64,000 nucleotides of DNA, from NCBI RefSeq assembly GCF_000633535.1, contig NZ_AYMR01000004.1, positions 62,001 to 126,000 on the forward strand, in the 5' to 3' direction. The stretch comes from Leifsonia aquatica H1aii. Its GTDB lineage: Bacteria; Actinomycetota; Actinomycetes; Actinomycetales; Microbacteriaceae. The stretch's first letter is position 1. Every line of letters starts with the position of its first letter. The notes beneath the pieces are model-generated. The model was not told the origin of the DNA, made no database searches, and saw nothing but the letters and a program-made list of their open reading frames with translations. Of this stretch, positions 9,750 to 18,404 are shown piece by piece. Made by a program: the position numbers and the translations under genes.

Positions 9750-10508
9750 GTGACGATCCACGAACCCGACGACGGGCCGGCCCCGGTGCAGCGGCCCGGC
9801 CTCACCTACTATCTCGGGCGCTGGATCATGGTCCCGATCGCCAAGATCGTCTACCGCCCGCGCGTGATCGGCCGCAAGAACGTGCCCCGCCACGGCAAGG
9901 TGATCTACGCCAGCAACCACCAGTCGTTCATCGACTCCATCCTCATCCCGCTGATGTCGCCGCGCCGCGTGCAGTTCCTCGCCAAGTCGCACTACTTCGA
10001 GGGGACCGGCCTCAGGGGCCGCATCTCCCGCTCGTTCTTCACCGCGATCGGCGCCGTGGGTGTGCGTCGCGGCGCCGGCCAGGCGGCCCAGGAGGCGCTC
10101 GAGCAGTCCCGGCGCATCATCGACACCGGCGCCGCGTTCGCCCTGTACCCGGAGGGCACACGCTCGCTGGACGGCCGTCTGTACAAGGGCCGGACGGGCG
10201 TGGGCTGGCTGGCGCTCACCACGGGCGCGAAGGTGGTGCCCGTCGGCTTGATCGGCACCGACGAGATGCAACCGGTCGGCGCGAAGTTCCCGCGGGTGCG
10301 CAAGGTGACGGTCGCGTTCGGCGAGCCGCTCGATCTCGCCCATTACGGTCCGCCCGAGTCGGGCCGGGCCCGCCGCCAGGCGACCGACGAGATCATGGCC
10401 GCCATCCATGCCTTGACCGGGCAGGAGCTCGCCGGCTCCTACAACGAGGCTCCCCCGGCCAACCCCGTGGAGCGCGTCAAGCGCGCGCTCCACCCCGAGC
10501 GCCTCTAG
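9750..10508 (+). CDS. plsC: 1-acyl-sn-glycerol-3-phosphate acyltransferase family protein
   Basis: Membrane-associated acyltransferase, probably adding the second acyl chain in phosphatidic acid synthesis. 252 residues from GTG 9750. Seen: NHQSFID (the HX4D catalytic motif, His57 and Asp62), GRISRSFFTAIGAV, YPEGTRS (phosphate-binding) and VVPVGLIGT. Longer starts at 9711 or 9747 add a few unusual residues and sit on or upstream of the likely promoter. Ends 4 nt inside the convergent lipoprotein gene. Glycolipid acylation is an alternative role. Confidence 0.9.
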   Translation: MTIHEPDDGPAPVQRPGLTYYLGRWIMVPIAKIVYRPRVIGRKNVPRHGKVIYASNHQSFIDSILIPLMSPRRVQFLAKSHYFEGTGLRGRISRSFFTAIGAVGVRRGAGQAAQEALEQSRRIIDTGAAFALYPEGTRSLDGRLYKGRTGVGWLALTTGAKVVPVGLIGTDEMQPVGAKFPRVRKVTVAFGEPLDLAHYGPPESGRARRQATDEIMAAIHALTGQELAGSYNEAPPANPVERVKRALHPERL

Positions 10509-10978
10509 CGGCCGTCGTCCTGCCCCGGTTTCGGCGGGGCGGAACGCGGCGGCAGAAGGCGGTCCTCGTCACCGATCCTCACGGTCACAGGCACGCGCGA
10601 GGAGACACCGTCCGGCACGCGGATCTCGTAGGTCGTGAACCCCAGATCGGCGGTGCACACGCCGAACCAGCCGCCGGACTGCGCGATCTCGACCACGAGC
10701 CGGTCGTGCGCTTCGACGGTGACCGCCCTCGGCTCGACCGGGCAGGTGGACGACCCGCCGAGGGTCACGGCCAGACGGCTCCCGTCCTGCACCCAGCGGG
10801 CGTCGGGCCCGAGGTCCGGCGCGGGGAGGTCGACGCCGTTCCCGTCCGACGGGAGGACGGTTGCCTCCGGACGCGGGAGCCCGCCGGGATACGATCGCTC
10901 GACCAGCGGGGTGCAACCGCACGCGATCAGGGCGACGGCCGCCCCTGCCGCGGCGAGGACGAGGCGACGGGCTGTCAT
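10505..10978 (-). CDS. Small predicted lipoprotein, function unknown
   Basis: 157 residues. A hydrophobic signal peptide leads to a lipobox-like IACGC (Cys20 or Cys22). The mature part is a single beta-rich domain of about 120 residues with two further cysteines (in SSTCPVEP and WFGVCTAD) that could form a disulfide. No family recognised. It overlaps the convergent plsC by 4 nt, and the nearest gene in its own direction is 58 nt away. Confidence 0.7.
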   Translation of the reverse strand: MTARRLVLAAAGAAVALIACGCTPLVERSYPGGLPRPEATVLPSDGNGVDLPAPDLGPDARWVQDGSRLAVTLGGSSTCPVEPRAVTVEAHDRLVVEIAQSGGWFGVCTADLGFTTYEIRVPDGVSSRVPVTVRIGDEDRLLPPRSAPPKPGQDDGR

Positions 10979-11036
10979 GCCCCGAACCCTACCGGCTTCC
11001 CCGGAACGCCGCAGCCGCTCGTCGCGGTGTGGTCCG

Positions 11037-11510
11037 TCAGGCCAGCGTGAGGATCTCGGGCTCGTGCCCCACCGGGAAGTTGACGCTGGCCGCGATGAAG
11101 CACTTCTCCGACGCCGGGCCGTGCAACGCTGCGGCCAGCTCCCGCTGCGCGGGATCGGCGAGGGTGACCCGGGGGTGCAGCGTCGCCGAGGTGAAGTGCC
11201 CTCCCCCGTTCGCGGTCTGCTCCATCGTGCCGGTCGCCGCGTCGGTGTAGCCGACCACGACGACGCCGGCCCGCGCCGCCTCGGCCAGATAGCTCAGCAT
11301 GTGGCACTGCGCGAGCGCGCCGAGCAGCAGCTCCTCCGGGTTCCAGCGGTCGCGGTCGCCGAAGAAGGCGCGATCGGCCGACCCCTCGAGCGGGTGCTTG
11401 CCCTCCGCGGTCAGCACGTGGTCTCGGCCGTAGTCCTTGTATCCGGTCGTCCCGGTCCCGCGGTTGCCGGTCCACTGCAGGTCGATCGCGTAGTGGTGCT
11501 CGAGTCTCAT
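11037..11510 (-). CDS. OsmC-family peroxide-detoxifying protein
   Basis: 157-residue cytoplasmic thiol peroxidase of the OsmC/Ohr superfamily. The two redox cysteines are present: ALAQCHMLSYL in the long central helix and SEKCFIAASVNFP in the C-terminal part. The start is ATG 11510; a CAGAAT hexamer ends 6 nt upstream, matching the leaderless pattern, and the gene is divergent from the second gabT with only 37 nt between the start codons. Confidence 0.88.
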   Translation of the reverse strand: MRLEHHYAIDLQWTGNRGTGTTGYKDYGRDHVLTAEGKHPLEGSADRAFFGDRDRWNPEELLLGALAQCHMLSYLAEAARAGVVVVGYTDAATGTMEQTANGGGHFTSATLHPRVTLADPAQRELAAALHGPASEKCFIAASVNFPVGHEPEILTLA

Positions 11511-11547
11511 GCCTCGATTCTGGCACCGCGGTTAGAATCGATCCATC
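11511..11547. promoter_or_regulatory. Compact divergent promoters, osmC-like gene / second gabT
   Basis: Thirty-seven nt hold a minus-strand CAGAAT (11517-11522, 6 nt before ATG 11510) and a plus-strand TAGAAT (11533-11538, 9 nt before ATG 11548). Neither side has room for an ordinary 5' leader, so both transcripts are probably leaderless or nearly so. Confidence 0.5.
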
Positions 11548-12903
11548 ATGACTGACACCCTCAACGCGCCCGTGTACACCGTTCCGCAGGAACGCCGCAT
11601 CGTCACCGCCGTCCCCGGACCGGCCTCGCAGGAGCTGCACGCCCGCCGCCTCGCCGTCGTCCCGACGGGTGTCTCCTCCGCGCTGCCGGTGTACATCGCC
11701 CGCGCCAACGGAGCGATCCTGGTCGACGTCGACGGCAACCAGTTCGTCGACTTCGGCGCCGGGATCGGCGTCACCACAGTGGGCCACACCGAGACCGCCG
11801 TCGTCTCCGCCGCCGCCGAGCAGCTGCAGGACGTCATCCACACGCTCTTCACCATCACCCCGTACGAGGAGTACGTGCGCGTCGCCGAGCTCCTCGCCGT
11901 GCACACCCCGGGCGACCACGCGAAGAAGACCGTCCTGGTCAACTCCGGCGCCGAGGCGGTGGAGAACGGCGTGAAGATCGCCCGCAAGCACACCGGCCGT
12001 CGCGCCGTCGCCGTGCTCGACCACGCCTACCACGGCCGCACGAACCTCACGATGGCGATGAACTACAAGGCCGCGCCGTACGCCACCGGCTTCGGCCCGT
12101 TCGCCGGCGACGTTTACCACGCCCCCAACTCGTACCCGTACCACGACGGGCTGACCGGCCCGGAGGCCGCCGCGCGCACCATCGCGTACCTCGAGAAGGT
12201 CGTCGGCGCGTCCGACCTCGCCTGCCTCGTCGCCGAGCCGATCCAGGGCGAGGGCGGTTTCATGGTCCCCGCAGAGGGCTACCTCCCGGCGCTGCAGGAG
12301 TGGTGCACGGCCAACGGCGTCGTGTTCATCGCGGACGAGATCCAGAGCGGGATGGCCCGGACCGGCGCGTACTTCGCCAGCGAGCACTTCGGGCTGGTCC
12401 CCGACCTGGTGCTGAGCGCCAAGGGCATCGCCGGCGGACTCCCGCTCGCCGCCGTCACCGGCCGGGCCGAGATCATGGACTCCGCCCAGCCCGGCGGCCT
12501 CGGCGGCACCTTCGGCGGCAACCCGGTCGCCGCGGCCGCCGCCGTCGCCGTCTTCGCCGAGATCGAGAAGAACGACCTCCTCGCCGAGGGCCGCCGCATC
12601 GAGGCGTCGCTCACCGCGGGACTGCGCGGCCTGCAGGAGAAGTACGACATCATCGGCGAGGTGCGCGGCATCGGTGCGATGATCGCGATCGAGCTCGTCC
12701 AGCCGGGCACGGCGCAGACCACGAAGGTCCCGAACGCGGAGGCCGTCTCGAAGATCGTCGCCTACGCCGCGCAGCAGGGTGTACTCCTGCTCAACGCCGG
12801 TACCTACGGCAACGTGCTGCGATTCCTCCCGAGCCTCGCCGTGTCCGACGCGCTGATCGCCGACGCGATCTCGGTGATCGACGACGCGTTCGCCTCGCTG
12901 TGA
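11548..12903 (+). CDS. gabT: 4-aminobutyrate aminotransferase (second copy)
   Basis: 451-residue class III PLP aminotransferase, paralogue of the protein at 3726 with the same motif order: [42 protein letters not shown] and PLP Lys292 in SAKGIAGG. Expected reaction: GABA plus 2-oxoglutarate to succinic semialdehyde plus glutamate. Start chosen from the TAGAAT hexamer. The stop overlaps the GTG of the asparaginase gene (GTGA), so this copy is in an amino-acid degradation operon while the first is next to an exported protein. The paralogues may differ in regulation or in substrate (for example beta-alanine or 5-aminovalerate). Confidence 0.93.
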   Translation: MTDTLNAPVYTVPQERRIVTAVPGPASQELHARRLAVVPTGVSSALPVYIARANGAILVDVDGNQFVDFGAGIGVTTVGHTETAVVSAAAEQLQDVIHTLFTITPYEEYVRVAELLAVHTPGDHAKKTVLVNSGAEAVENGVKIARKHTGRRAVAVLDHAYHGRTNLTMAMNYKAAPYATGFGPFAGDVYHAPNSYPYHDGLTGPEAAARTIAYLEKVVGASDLACLVAEPIQGEGGFMVPAEGYLPALQEWCTANGVVFIADEIQSGMARTGAYFASEHFGLVPDLVLSAKGIAGGLPLAAVTGRAEIMDSAQPGGLGGTFGGNPVAAAAAVAVFAEIEKNDLLAEGRRIEASLTAGLRGLQEKYDIIGEVRGIGAMIAIELVQPGTAQTTKVPNAEAVSKIVAYAAQQGVLLLNAGTYGNVLRFLPSLAVSDALIADAISVIDDAFASL

Positions 12904-13907
12904 GCCCGGCCGTGGACGCCGCCGTGTTCTCGGGCGCCGAGGCCGTCGAGCTGGCCGTCGTCGAGCGCAGCGGGTTCGTCGAGTCCCGCCACGTCGGCTC
13001 GGCCGTCGTGCTCGGTCCGGACGGCGCGATCTCCCGGAGCCTCGGGGCGCCGGAGAAGCCGATCTTCCCGCGCTCGACGATGAAGCCGTTCCAGGCGGTG
13101 GCGGTGCTGGGCGCCGGCGTCGCGCTGGAGGGTGCGCGCGCCGTGCTCGCGACCGCCAGCCACGGCGGAACGCCGGCGCACCTGTCGGTCGTGCGGACCA
13201 TCCTGGCGCAGGCGCAGCTCACCGAGGACGCCCTGCTCTGCCCGCCCGACTGGCCGCTCGACTCGGCGGCACGGGATGACGCGATCCGCGCCGGCGAGCA
13301 CAAGCAGCCCCTCTTCATGAATTGCTCGGGCAAGCACGCGGCGATGCTCGTCGCGTGCCGGGTGAACGGCTGGCCGCTCGAGAGCTACCTGGATCCGCAG
13401 CATCCGCTGCAGCACCACATCCGCGACACGGTCGAGCGCCTGACCGGCGAGAAGGTGGTCGCGACCGGGATCGACGGCTGCGGCGCGCCGGTGCACGCCA
13501 TGTCGCTCATCGCCCTCGCCCGCGGGATCCAGCGCATCGCCACCGCCTCCGACGGCTCGCCGTTCGCGCTCTACCGGAACGCCGCACTCCTGAAGAACGC
13601 GGTGCTCGCCGACGGCTGGGCCATCGACGGGCCGGGCCGGGCGAACACCGTGGTGATCGATGAGCTCGGCGTCTTCGCGAAGGGCGGCGCCGAAGGGGTC
13701 ATGGTCATGGCCGCACCCGACGGCACGACCGTCACCCTCAAGATGCTCGACGGCAGCCTGCGGGCGGCCACGGTCGTCGCGCTGTCCCTGCTCGCCGATG
13801 CCGGAGCGATCGACCGTGCCGCGGCCGACGCGCTGGCCCCGAAGCTCGACCTGGCCGTCCTCGGCCGAGGCGAGCCTGTCGGCGAGATCCGCGCCGCCTA
13901 CGTCTGA
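12900..13907 (+). CDS. L-asparaginase II family protein
   Basis: 335-residue asparaginase of the asparaginase II (PF06089-like) family, hydrolysing asparagine to aspartate and ammonia; unrelated to the classical L-asparaginase I fold. Seen: ERSGFVESRHVG near the N-terminus, STMKPFQA, ATASHGGTPAHL, MNCSGKHAAML and TGIDGCGAPV, all family signatures. The GTG at 12900 overlaps the gabT stop. No signal peptide, so cytoplasmic. A terminator-like hairpin follows 21 nt after the stop. Confidence 0.9.
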   Translation: MSPAVDAAVFSGAEAVELAVVERSGFVESRHVGSAVVLGPDGAISRSLGAPEKPIFPRSTMKPFQAVAVLGAGVALEGARAVLATASHGGTPAHLSVVRTILAQAQLTEDALLCPPDWPLDSAARDDAIRAGEHKQPLFMNCSGKHAAMLVACRVNGWPLESYLDPQHPLQHHIRDTVERLTGEKVVATGIDGCGAPVHAMSLIALARGIQRIATASDGSPFALYRNAALLKNAVLADGWAIDGPGRANTVVIDELGVFAKGGAEGVMVMAAPDGTTVTLKMLDGSLRAATVVALSLLADAGAIDRAAADALAPKLDLAVLGRGEPVGEIRAAYV

Positions 13908-13928
13908 GCGTCCGCGCGCCTGGCAGCG

Positions 13929-13963
13929 CACGGGCTCGTCGGCGGTACGTCGACGGACCCGTG
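13929..13963 (+). terminator. Hairpin downstream of asparaginase
   Basis: CACGGGCTCGTCG and CGACGGACCCGTG pair at 11 of 13 positions around a 9-nt loop. There is no T-run, so termination is plausible but not certain. Confidence 0.45.
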
Positions 13964-14218
13964 CGGCCTCCGCGAGCCTGATGCGTTCTCCCGCGTCGCT
14001 GCGCCTGCCGCCCCGCGTGCGGCCGGGCGTCGCGTTTCTGACGACCCGCCCGGTCACGGGCCGACACACCCTGCAGTGCAGGCATGACGGACGATATCCG
14101 CGCCGACACTCGGATCGGAATGCGGAATCAGCGGACTCGCAGCGAAACGACTATCGAAATCCTCCGTCGACCCGGCTAAGGTGAGATCGAACCACCACGT
14201 CGATGTGAGAGGAACCCC
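13964..14218. promoter_or_regulatory. Upstream region of alanine dehydrogenase
   Basis: Part of a 311-nt gap without a gene; the open frames here lack coding character. It holds a perfect 13-bp palindrome, CCTGCAGTGCAGG, at 14070-14082, a GGAATGCGGAATC stretch (14117-14129) that partly recurs in the Lrp promoter region near 39075, an A/T-richer block (14145-14165) and a GAGAGGAA ribosome site (14207-14214) before ATG 14219. TAAGGT at 14177-14182 is a weak -10 candidate. Confidence 0.4.
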
Positions 14219-15334
14219 ATGAAGGTCGCGATCCCCCGCGAGATCAAGAACAACGAGTTCCGGGTGGCGATCACCCCGGCCGGAGTGCACGACCTGGTCG
14301 GCGCCGGTCACGAGGTCTTCGTCGAGGCCGGTGCGGGCGTGGGATCCTCCATCCCGGACGATCTCTATGCGAGCGCGGGAGCCACCATCGTCCCCGACGC
14401 AGCGGGCACCTGGGCCGCCGGCGACCTGATCCTCAAGGTCAAGGAGCCGATCGCCAGCGAGTACGGCTATTTCCGCGACGGGCTGGTCCTGTTCACCTAT
14501 CTGCACCTCGCGGCCGACGAGGCGCTCACCCGCGCGCTCATCGCCTCGAGTGTCACCGCCATCGCCTATGAGACCGTGCAGCTGCCGAACCGGTCCCTCC
14601 CCCTGCTCGCTCCGATGAGCGAGGTCGCCGGACGACTCGCACCGATCGTCGGCGCCAACACCATGCTCAAGCCCAACGGCGGCCCCGGGCTCCTCATCCC
14701 CGGCGTCCCCGGCACGCACCCCGCGGTCGTCACGGTGCTCGGCGGCGGTGTCGCCGGCACCAACGCGACCTCGGTCGCGGTCGGTCTCGGCGCCGAGGTC
14801 ACCGTGCTCGACACGAACATCGCCCGCCTCCGCGAGCTCGACGCGCTCTACGCCGGCCGGATCAAGACCATCGCCTCGAACAGCTTCGAGATCGAGAAGG
14901 CGGTCATCGCCTCCGACCTGGTCATCGGCTCGGTGCTCGTCCCCGGTGCGAAGGCGCCGAAGCTCGTCAGCAACGACCTGGTGTCGCGGATGAAGGCGGG
15001 CAGCGTGCTCGTCGACATCGCCGTGGATCAGGGAGGCTGCTTCGCCGACTCGCACCCGACGACGCACGCGGACCCGACGTTCACGGTCCACCAGTCGCTC
15101 TTCTACTGCGTCGCGAACATGCCGGGCGCGGTGCCGCACACCTCGACGTACGCCCTCACGAACGCCACCCTGCCGTATGCGCGAGCGATCGCGAACCGCG
15201 GCTGGCAGGAGGCGCTGCGGGCGGATGCCTCCCTCGGACTCGGCCTCAACGTGCACGGCGGCACGGTCGTCAACGCCGGAGTCGCCGAGGCCCACGGCCT
15301 GCAGGCCGCGGAGATCGCCGACGCGCTCGTGTGA
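14219..15334 (+). CDS. ald: Alanine dehydrogenase
   Basis: NAD-dependent interconversion of L-alanine and pyruvate plus ammonia, in the cytoplasm. 371 residues, the usual family length. Seen: the start MKVAIPREIKNNEFRVAITP, GHEVFVEAGAG, the pyruvate-binding FTYLHLAAD, MSEVAGRLAP and the NAD motif VLGGGVAGTNA (about residues 173-183), then VDIAVDQGGCFADS. A good GAGAGGAA ribosome site is present. Monocistronic: a long gap upstream and a strong hairpin downstream. In other actinobacteria ald is commonly controlled by an Lrp/AsnC protein, which is relevant to the palindrome upstream. Confidence 0.97.
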   Translation: MKVAIPREIKNNEFRVAITPAGVHDLVGAGHEVFVEAGAGVGSSIPDDLYASAGATIVPDAAGTWAAGDLILKVKEPIASEYGYFRDGLVLFTYLHLAADEALTRALIASSVTAIAYETVQLPNRSLPLLAPMSEVAGRLAPIVGANTMLKPNGGPGLLIPGVPGTHPAVVTVLGGGVAGTNATSVAVGLGAEVTVLDTNIARLRELDALYAGRIKTIASNSFEIEKAVIASDLVIGSVLVPGAKAPKLVSNDLVSRMKAGSVLVDIAVDQGGCFADSHPTTHADPTFTVHQSLFYCVANMPGAVPHTSTYALTNATLPYARAIANRGWQEALRADASLGLGLNVHGGTVVNAGVAEAHGLQAAEIADALV

Positions 15335-15401
15335 CCCGGCGGCCGGGCCCATCGATGTGACCGCCTGACCGGTCACGGCGCGCGCTGACCCGCACGCCAC
15401 G

Positions 15402-15448
15402 AAGGGAGGCGATCTGCGCAGCAACCCGCGCGGATCGCCTCCCTTTCC
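15402..15448. terminator. Bidirectional terminator between ald and the FHA gene
   Basis: Perfect 13-bp stem AAGGGAGGCGATC / GATCGCCTCCCTT, with extra GC pairing possible in the loop, ending in CCCTTTCCC on the plus strand. It lies between convergent genes and can serve both. Confidence 0.8.
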
Positions 15449-15513
15449 CGTCGTCCGGTCGGATCAGCGACCGTGGTCCGCCGTCGACGCGCGCGGCCGG
15501 GTCGGCGGGCGGC

Positions 15514-16089
15514 TCAGCTGACGTCGAACCACTGGTCGCCGATCTCGACGCGCGTGCCGCGGGTGACGCGGTAGCGGCGACCCGCCTCGCACTGCCGAGC
15601 CGTGTCGCCGAGCGGACGGGCGATGGTGCCGTTGCCGGAGTAGCGGTCGCAGATCCAGAGATCGTCGCCCTCGAGGCCGAACTCGAGGTGCGTCTTCGAG
15701 ACGCTGCGGGCCGGGTCGGAGACGACGACGAGCTGGTCGACCCGCTCCCCGGGCTGCGTGATCGGGCGACGTCCCACGAGTCCCGACCCGCTCACCGTCA
15801 CGCTCTCTCCGGTCGAGAAGCTCAGCGTGTAGGCGGGGGCGGCGCTCGGCGCGGGCGGAGCGGTCTCGATGGGGACGATCTGCACGGCCTCGGTGGGGGG
15901 AAGACCGTCCTCGTCCAGGAAGACGCCCGCGACCGCCGGCTTCGGCAGACGCTCGACGATCGTCGTGTCCGAGGGACGAGGGTCGGCGACCTCGGGTTCG
16001 CGGACGCGCGACGCGGTCACCGAGCTCCCGCATCGCCCGCAGAACAGGGTCCCGTCGCTCAGCTCGGCCCCGCACACCCGACAGTTCAT
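15514..16089 (-). CDS. Zinc-ribbon FHA-domain protein
   Basis: 191-residue cytoplasmic phosphothreonine reader, last gene of the kinase/adhesin locus. Cys3-x2-Cys6 and Cys17-x2-Cys20 make a small zinc ribbon; a Pro-rich linker follows; residues about 95-191 form an FHA domain with LVGRRP, SVSKTHLEF and the SGNGT turn (normally TNG). The Arg and Ser/His of the phospho-threonine pocket look intact. The ATG at 16089 overlaps the stop of the upstream transglutaminase-like gene, which fixes the start although the frame is open further upstream. Likely read-out for the kinase encoded 11 kb upstream in the same direction; that link is inference. Confidence 0.88.
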   Translation of the reverse strand: MNCRVCGAELSDGTLFCGRCGSSVTASRVREPEVADPRPSDTTIVERLPKPAVAGVFLDEDGLPPTEAVQIVPIETAPPAPSAAPAYTLSFSTGESVTVSGSGLVGRRPITQPGERVDQLVVVSDPARSVSKTHLEFGLEGDDLWICDRYSGNGTIARPLGDTARQCEAGRRYRVTRGTRVEIGDQWFDVS

Positions 16090-18404
16090 CGCCCGTCTCT
16101 CCTCTCGCGCCTTCCTCCACGGTATCCGAGGGAACGCAGTGACACGGCCGCGAGCAGTCTCTTCCAGCGCGTGTCGCGCCGATCGAGCTGTGCGCGGAGG
16201 TCGTCCACCGCTTTCCAGACCGAATCCGCCTCGGCCGGCGTGGGGGCGGTCGGGCTGTAGACGGCGCGGTCGGCGACCTTGGCGAGCGCGGCGGCGCGTG
16301 CCCCGCCGATCGTCTGCGCGAACTCCGCCCTGGTCGCGGCGGGCGGAGGTTCGTACCCGTGATCGACGGCGGCGTCGGCGAACTCGCGCCAACCGCCCAC
16401 GATCCGCTCCGCCGAGGTCGGCGCGGCCCGTCGCAGTGCACGGCGACGCCATTTGGCCGCGATCACGGCGCAGAACGGGGCCGCGACGACCGCGATCACC
16501 AGCAACGTCCACCCGATCACGACCAGAACGGCGAGGAGGGTCCCCACCAGGGGATTGGGCGGTTGCTGATCGGTGCTGTCCACCTGCGCCTGCGGCGGCT
16601 CGTCGTTCTGCTGCGGGTTCTCGTCGACCGGAGGCTGCACGTTGGTCTGCGGACGGGATATCTCGGTCGGCTGCTCGGGCTGCTTCGGCGGGACGGGCCG
16701 TACCGGCGGGTTCGGGTCGACGGTCACCCAGCCGCCGGAGGTCTGCACCTCGATCCAGGCCGAGACGTCGGCGCCGGTCAACGTCACCGGGCCGCCGGCC
16801 GCGGCCGTGCCCGCCGGCGCCACGAAACCGAACACGACGCGGGCGGGGAATCCGAGCTGTCGGGCCATCAGAGCGGCCGTGACCGCGTACTGCTCCTGGT
16901 CGCCGAGCATGGGCACGTCGGTCAGCAGCTCGGTGAGCCGGTCGGCGCCGTGCCCCGACCGGCTCGCGGGCTCGTCCGGACCGATCCCGTGGCTGATGTA
17001 CCCGTCCTGGGCGAGCCCACGCAGCACGGCCGCGAGTTTGGCTCCCGCGCCGGTCACGCCCGCCGAGTACTTCTGCACCGTCGAGGCGAGCTCGTCGGGC
17101 ACCACGGTCGGCTTCGGGACGGTGTCGGTGCCCGGCTCGACCGTCCTGAGCTGGTCGGCCGTCAGCGTCGGCTTCGTCACCGAGTCGGTGGTGTAGCGGT
17201 CGCCGGAACGCAGGGCGGTCGTGACCGCGCCGGTGCCGGTGACGTCGTTGTAGAAGAACGCGCCCGCGAGCGTCGAGGCGTCCGCCCCGTAGAAGGCGAT
17301 CTGCTGCAGCTGCCCGGTCCCGGGCAGCCAGGGACCGCGGTAGTCGTGGATCGTGACGCTCACGCTCTCCTCGGTGCCGCGCACGCCGGACTGGTCGAGC
17401 CGGTAGGGCACGCGGGCGAACGATCCGGAGGCGCTGGTCGCCCCGTCGCTGCCGACCGAGTAAGTGACGCCGTCGTACGTGTCGAGTGTCGCGATCCGCA
17501 GCCGTCCGCCCGACGGCAGGCCGGACACGGTGAGCATCGGCTCGCCGGCGCGGGGATCCTCCAGATACGCCCGGAACCCGCTGAGCGGGCTCGGGTACGC
17601 GCGCGGGTCGAAGGGCTGCTCGACCGCCGTCCGCACCACCTGGCGGTCGCCCGCGGGCGGGACGACGGTCGCGGCCGCGATGCCGACCGCTGAGGCCCCG
17701 ACCAGCATGACGACGGCTCCCACACCGGTGAGGAGCGCGGTCGAGCGGCGCTCCCGCGCGGACTCCACCGCCAGACCGCTCTGCTCGCCCAGCGCCCGCA
17801 ACGCCGCCGTCCGCCGGCGGAGGCGGAAGCGGATGAGCCAGACGAGCAGCAGCGCGAGCAGCCCGAGCACCAGCCAGAGCGGTACGGCGACCGTCCCCGA
17901 GCCGAACGCGATCCCGGCGACCAGGAGCAGCGCAGGCGGGAGGGTCGCGGCCTCCGGGACCCGGGCCCGCAGCGCCACGGATACCGTGATGACGGTGGCG
18001 AGCAGGATGAGGATGAACGCCGGAACCAGGAGCGCCTGGTACGAACCGACGGGCACCGAGATCGTGACGAGCTGCTTCCAGCTGAGCCAGGTCCCCTGGA
18101 CCAGGTCGATGAAGCCGGGCCCGGTGGGCAGCAGGCCGCCGGCGGCCGACTCCGTCGGGACGGCCAGCGGGACGCCCGCCCCCAGGTAGACGACCAGGAC
18201 GCCGAGGGCGACGACGATGCTGGGCCAGCGGAAGACCGCGCCCACCACCGCGACAGCCGCCCCGAGCACCAGGGTCGACGCCAGAAGGACGACGAACGCT
18301 GCCGACTGGTACACCGGCCAGAACGACCAGGCCGCGAGACCGACGGCCGCGATCGCGAGAAGGGTGTCGAGCACGGCCGTCGCCGGACGCAGGCGCGCCC
18401 TCAT
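16086..18404 (-). CDS. TgpA-like membrane transglutaminase homologue, catalytic residues apparently lost
   Basis: 772-residue membrane protein with the TgpA architecture: six or seven N-terminal helices (residues 1-220), an extracytoplasmic region ending in a transglutaminase-like core (about 520-610), a Pro/Gln-rich stretch, one more helix (about 650-675) and a cytoplasmic C-terminal tail (DUF4129-like). The core normally has Cys, His and Asp. Here the Cys position in the GYCEQ-type motif reads GDQEQYA, and the His position of HAWVE reads SAWIEV; only the Asp of WVTVDPNP remains. It is therefore probably a non-catalytic, possibly binding, version. The ATG at 18404 overlaps the DUF58 stop, and the stop overlaps the FHA gene start. 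Confidence 0.88.
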   Translation of the reverse strand: MRARLRPATAVLDTLLAIAAVGLAAWSFWPVYQSAAFVVLLASTLVLGAAVAVVGAVFRWPSIVVALGVLVVYLGAGVPLAVPTESAAGGLLPTGPGFIDLVQGTWLSWKQLVTISVPVGSYQALLVPAFILILLATVITVSVALRARVPEAATLPPALLLVAGIAFGSGTVAVPLWLVLGLLALLLVWLIRFRLRRRTAALRALGEQSGLAVESARERRSTALLTGVGAVVMLVGASAVGIAAATVVPPAGDRQVVRTAVEQPFDPRAYPSPLSGFRAYLEDPRAGEPMLTVSGLPSGGRLRIATLDTYDGVTYSVGSDGATSASGSFARVPYRLDQSGVRGTEESVSVTIHDYRGPWLPGTGQLQQIAFYGADASTLAGAFFYNDVTGTGAVTTALRSGDRYTTDSVTKPTLTADQLRTVEPGTDTVPKPTVVPDELASTVQKYSAGVTGAGAKLAAVLRGLAQDGYISHGIGPDEPASRSGHGADRLTELLTDVPMLGDQEQYAVTAALMARQLGFPARVVFGFVAPAGTAAAGGPVTLTGADVSAWIEVQTSGGWVTVDPNPPVRPVPPKQPEQPTEISRPQTNVQPPVDENPQQNDEPPQAQVDSTDQQPPNPLVGTLLAVLVVIGWTLLVIAVVAAPFCAVIAAKWRRRALRRAAPTSAERIVGGWREFADAAVDHGYEPPPAATRAEFAQTIGGARAAALAKVADRAVYSPTAPTPAEADSVWKAVDDLRAQLDRRDTRWKRLLAAVSLRSLGYRGGRRERRDGR

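Noticed and set aside
13738-14109. Small Arg-rich minus-strand frame reaching into the gap before ald
   Set aside because: Half of it is antisense to asparaginase, it has no ribosome site and looks non-coding.
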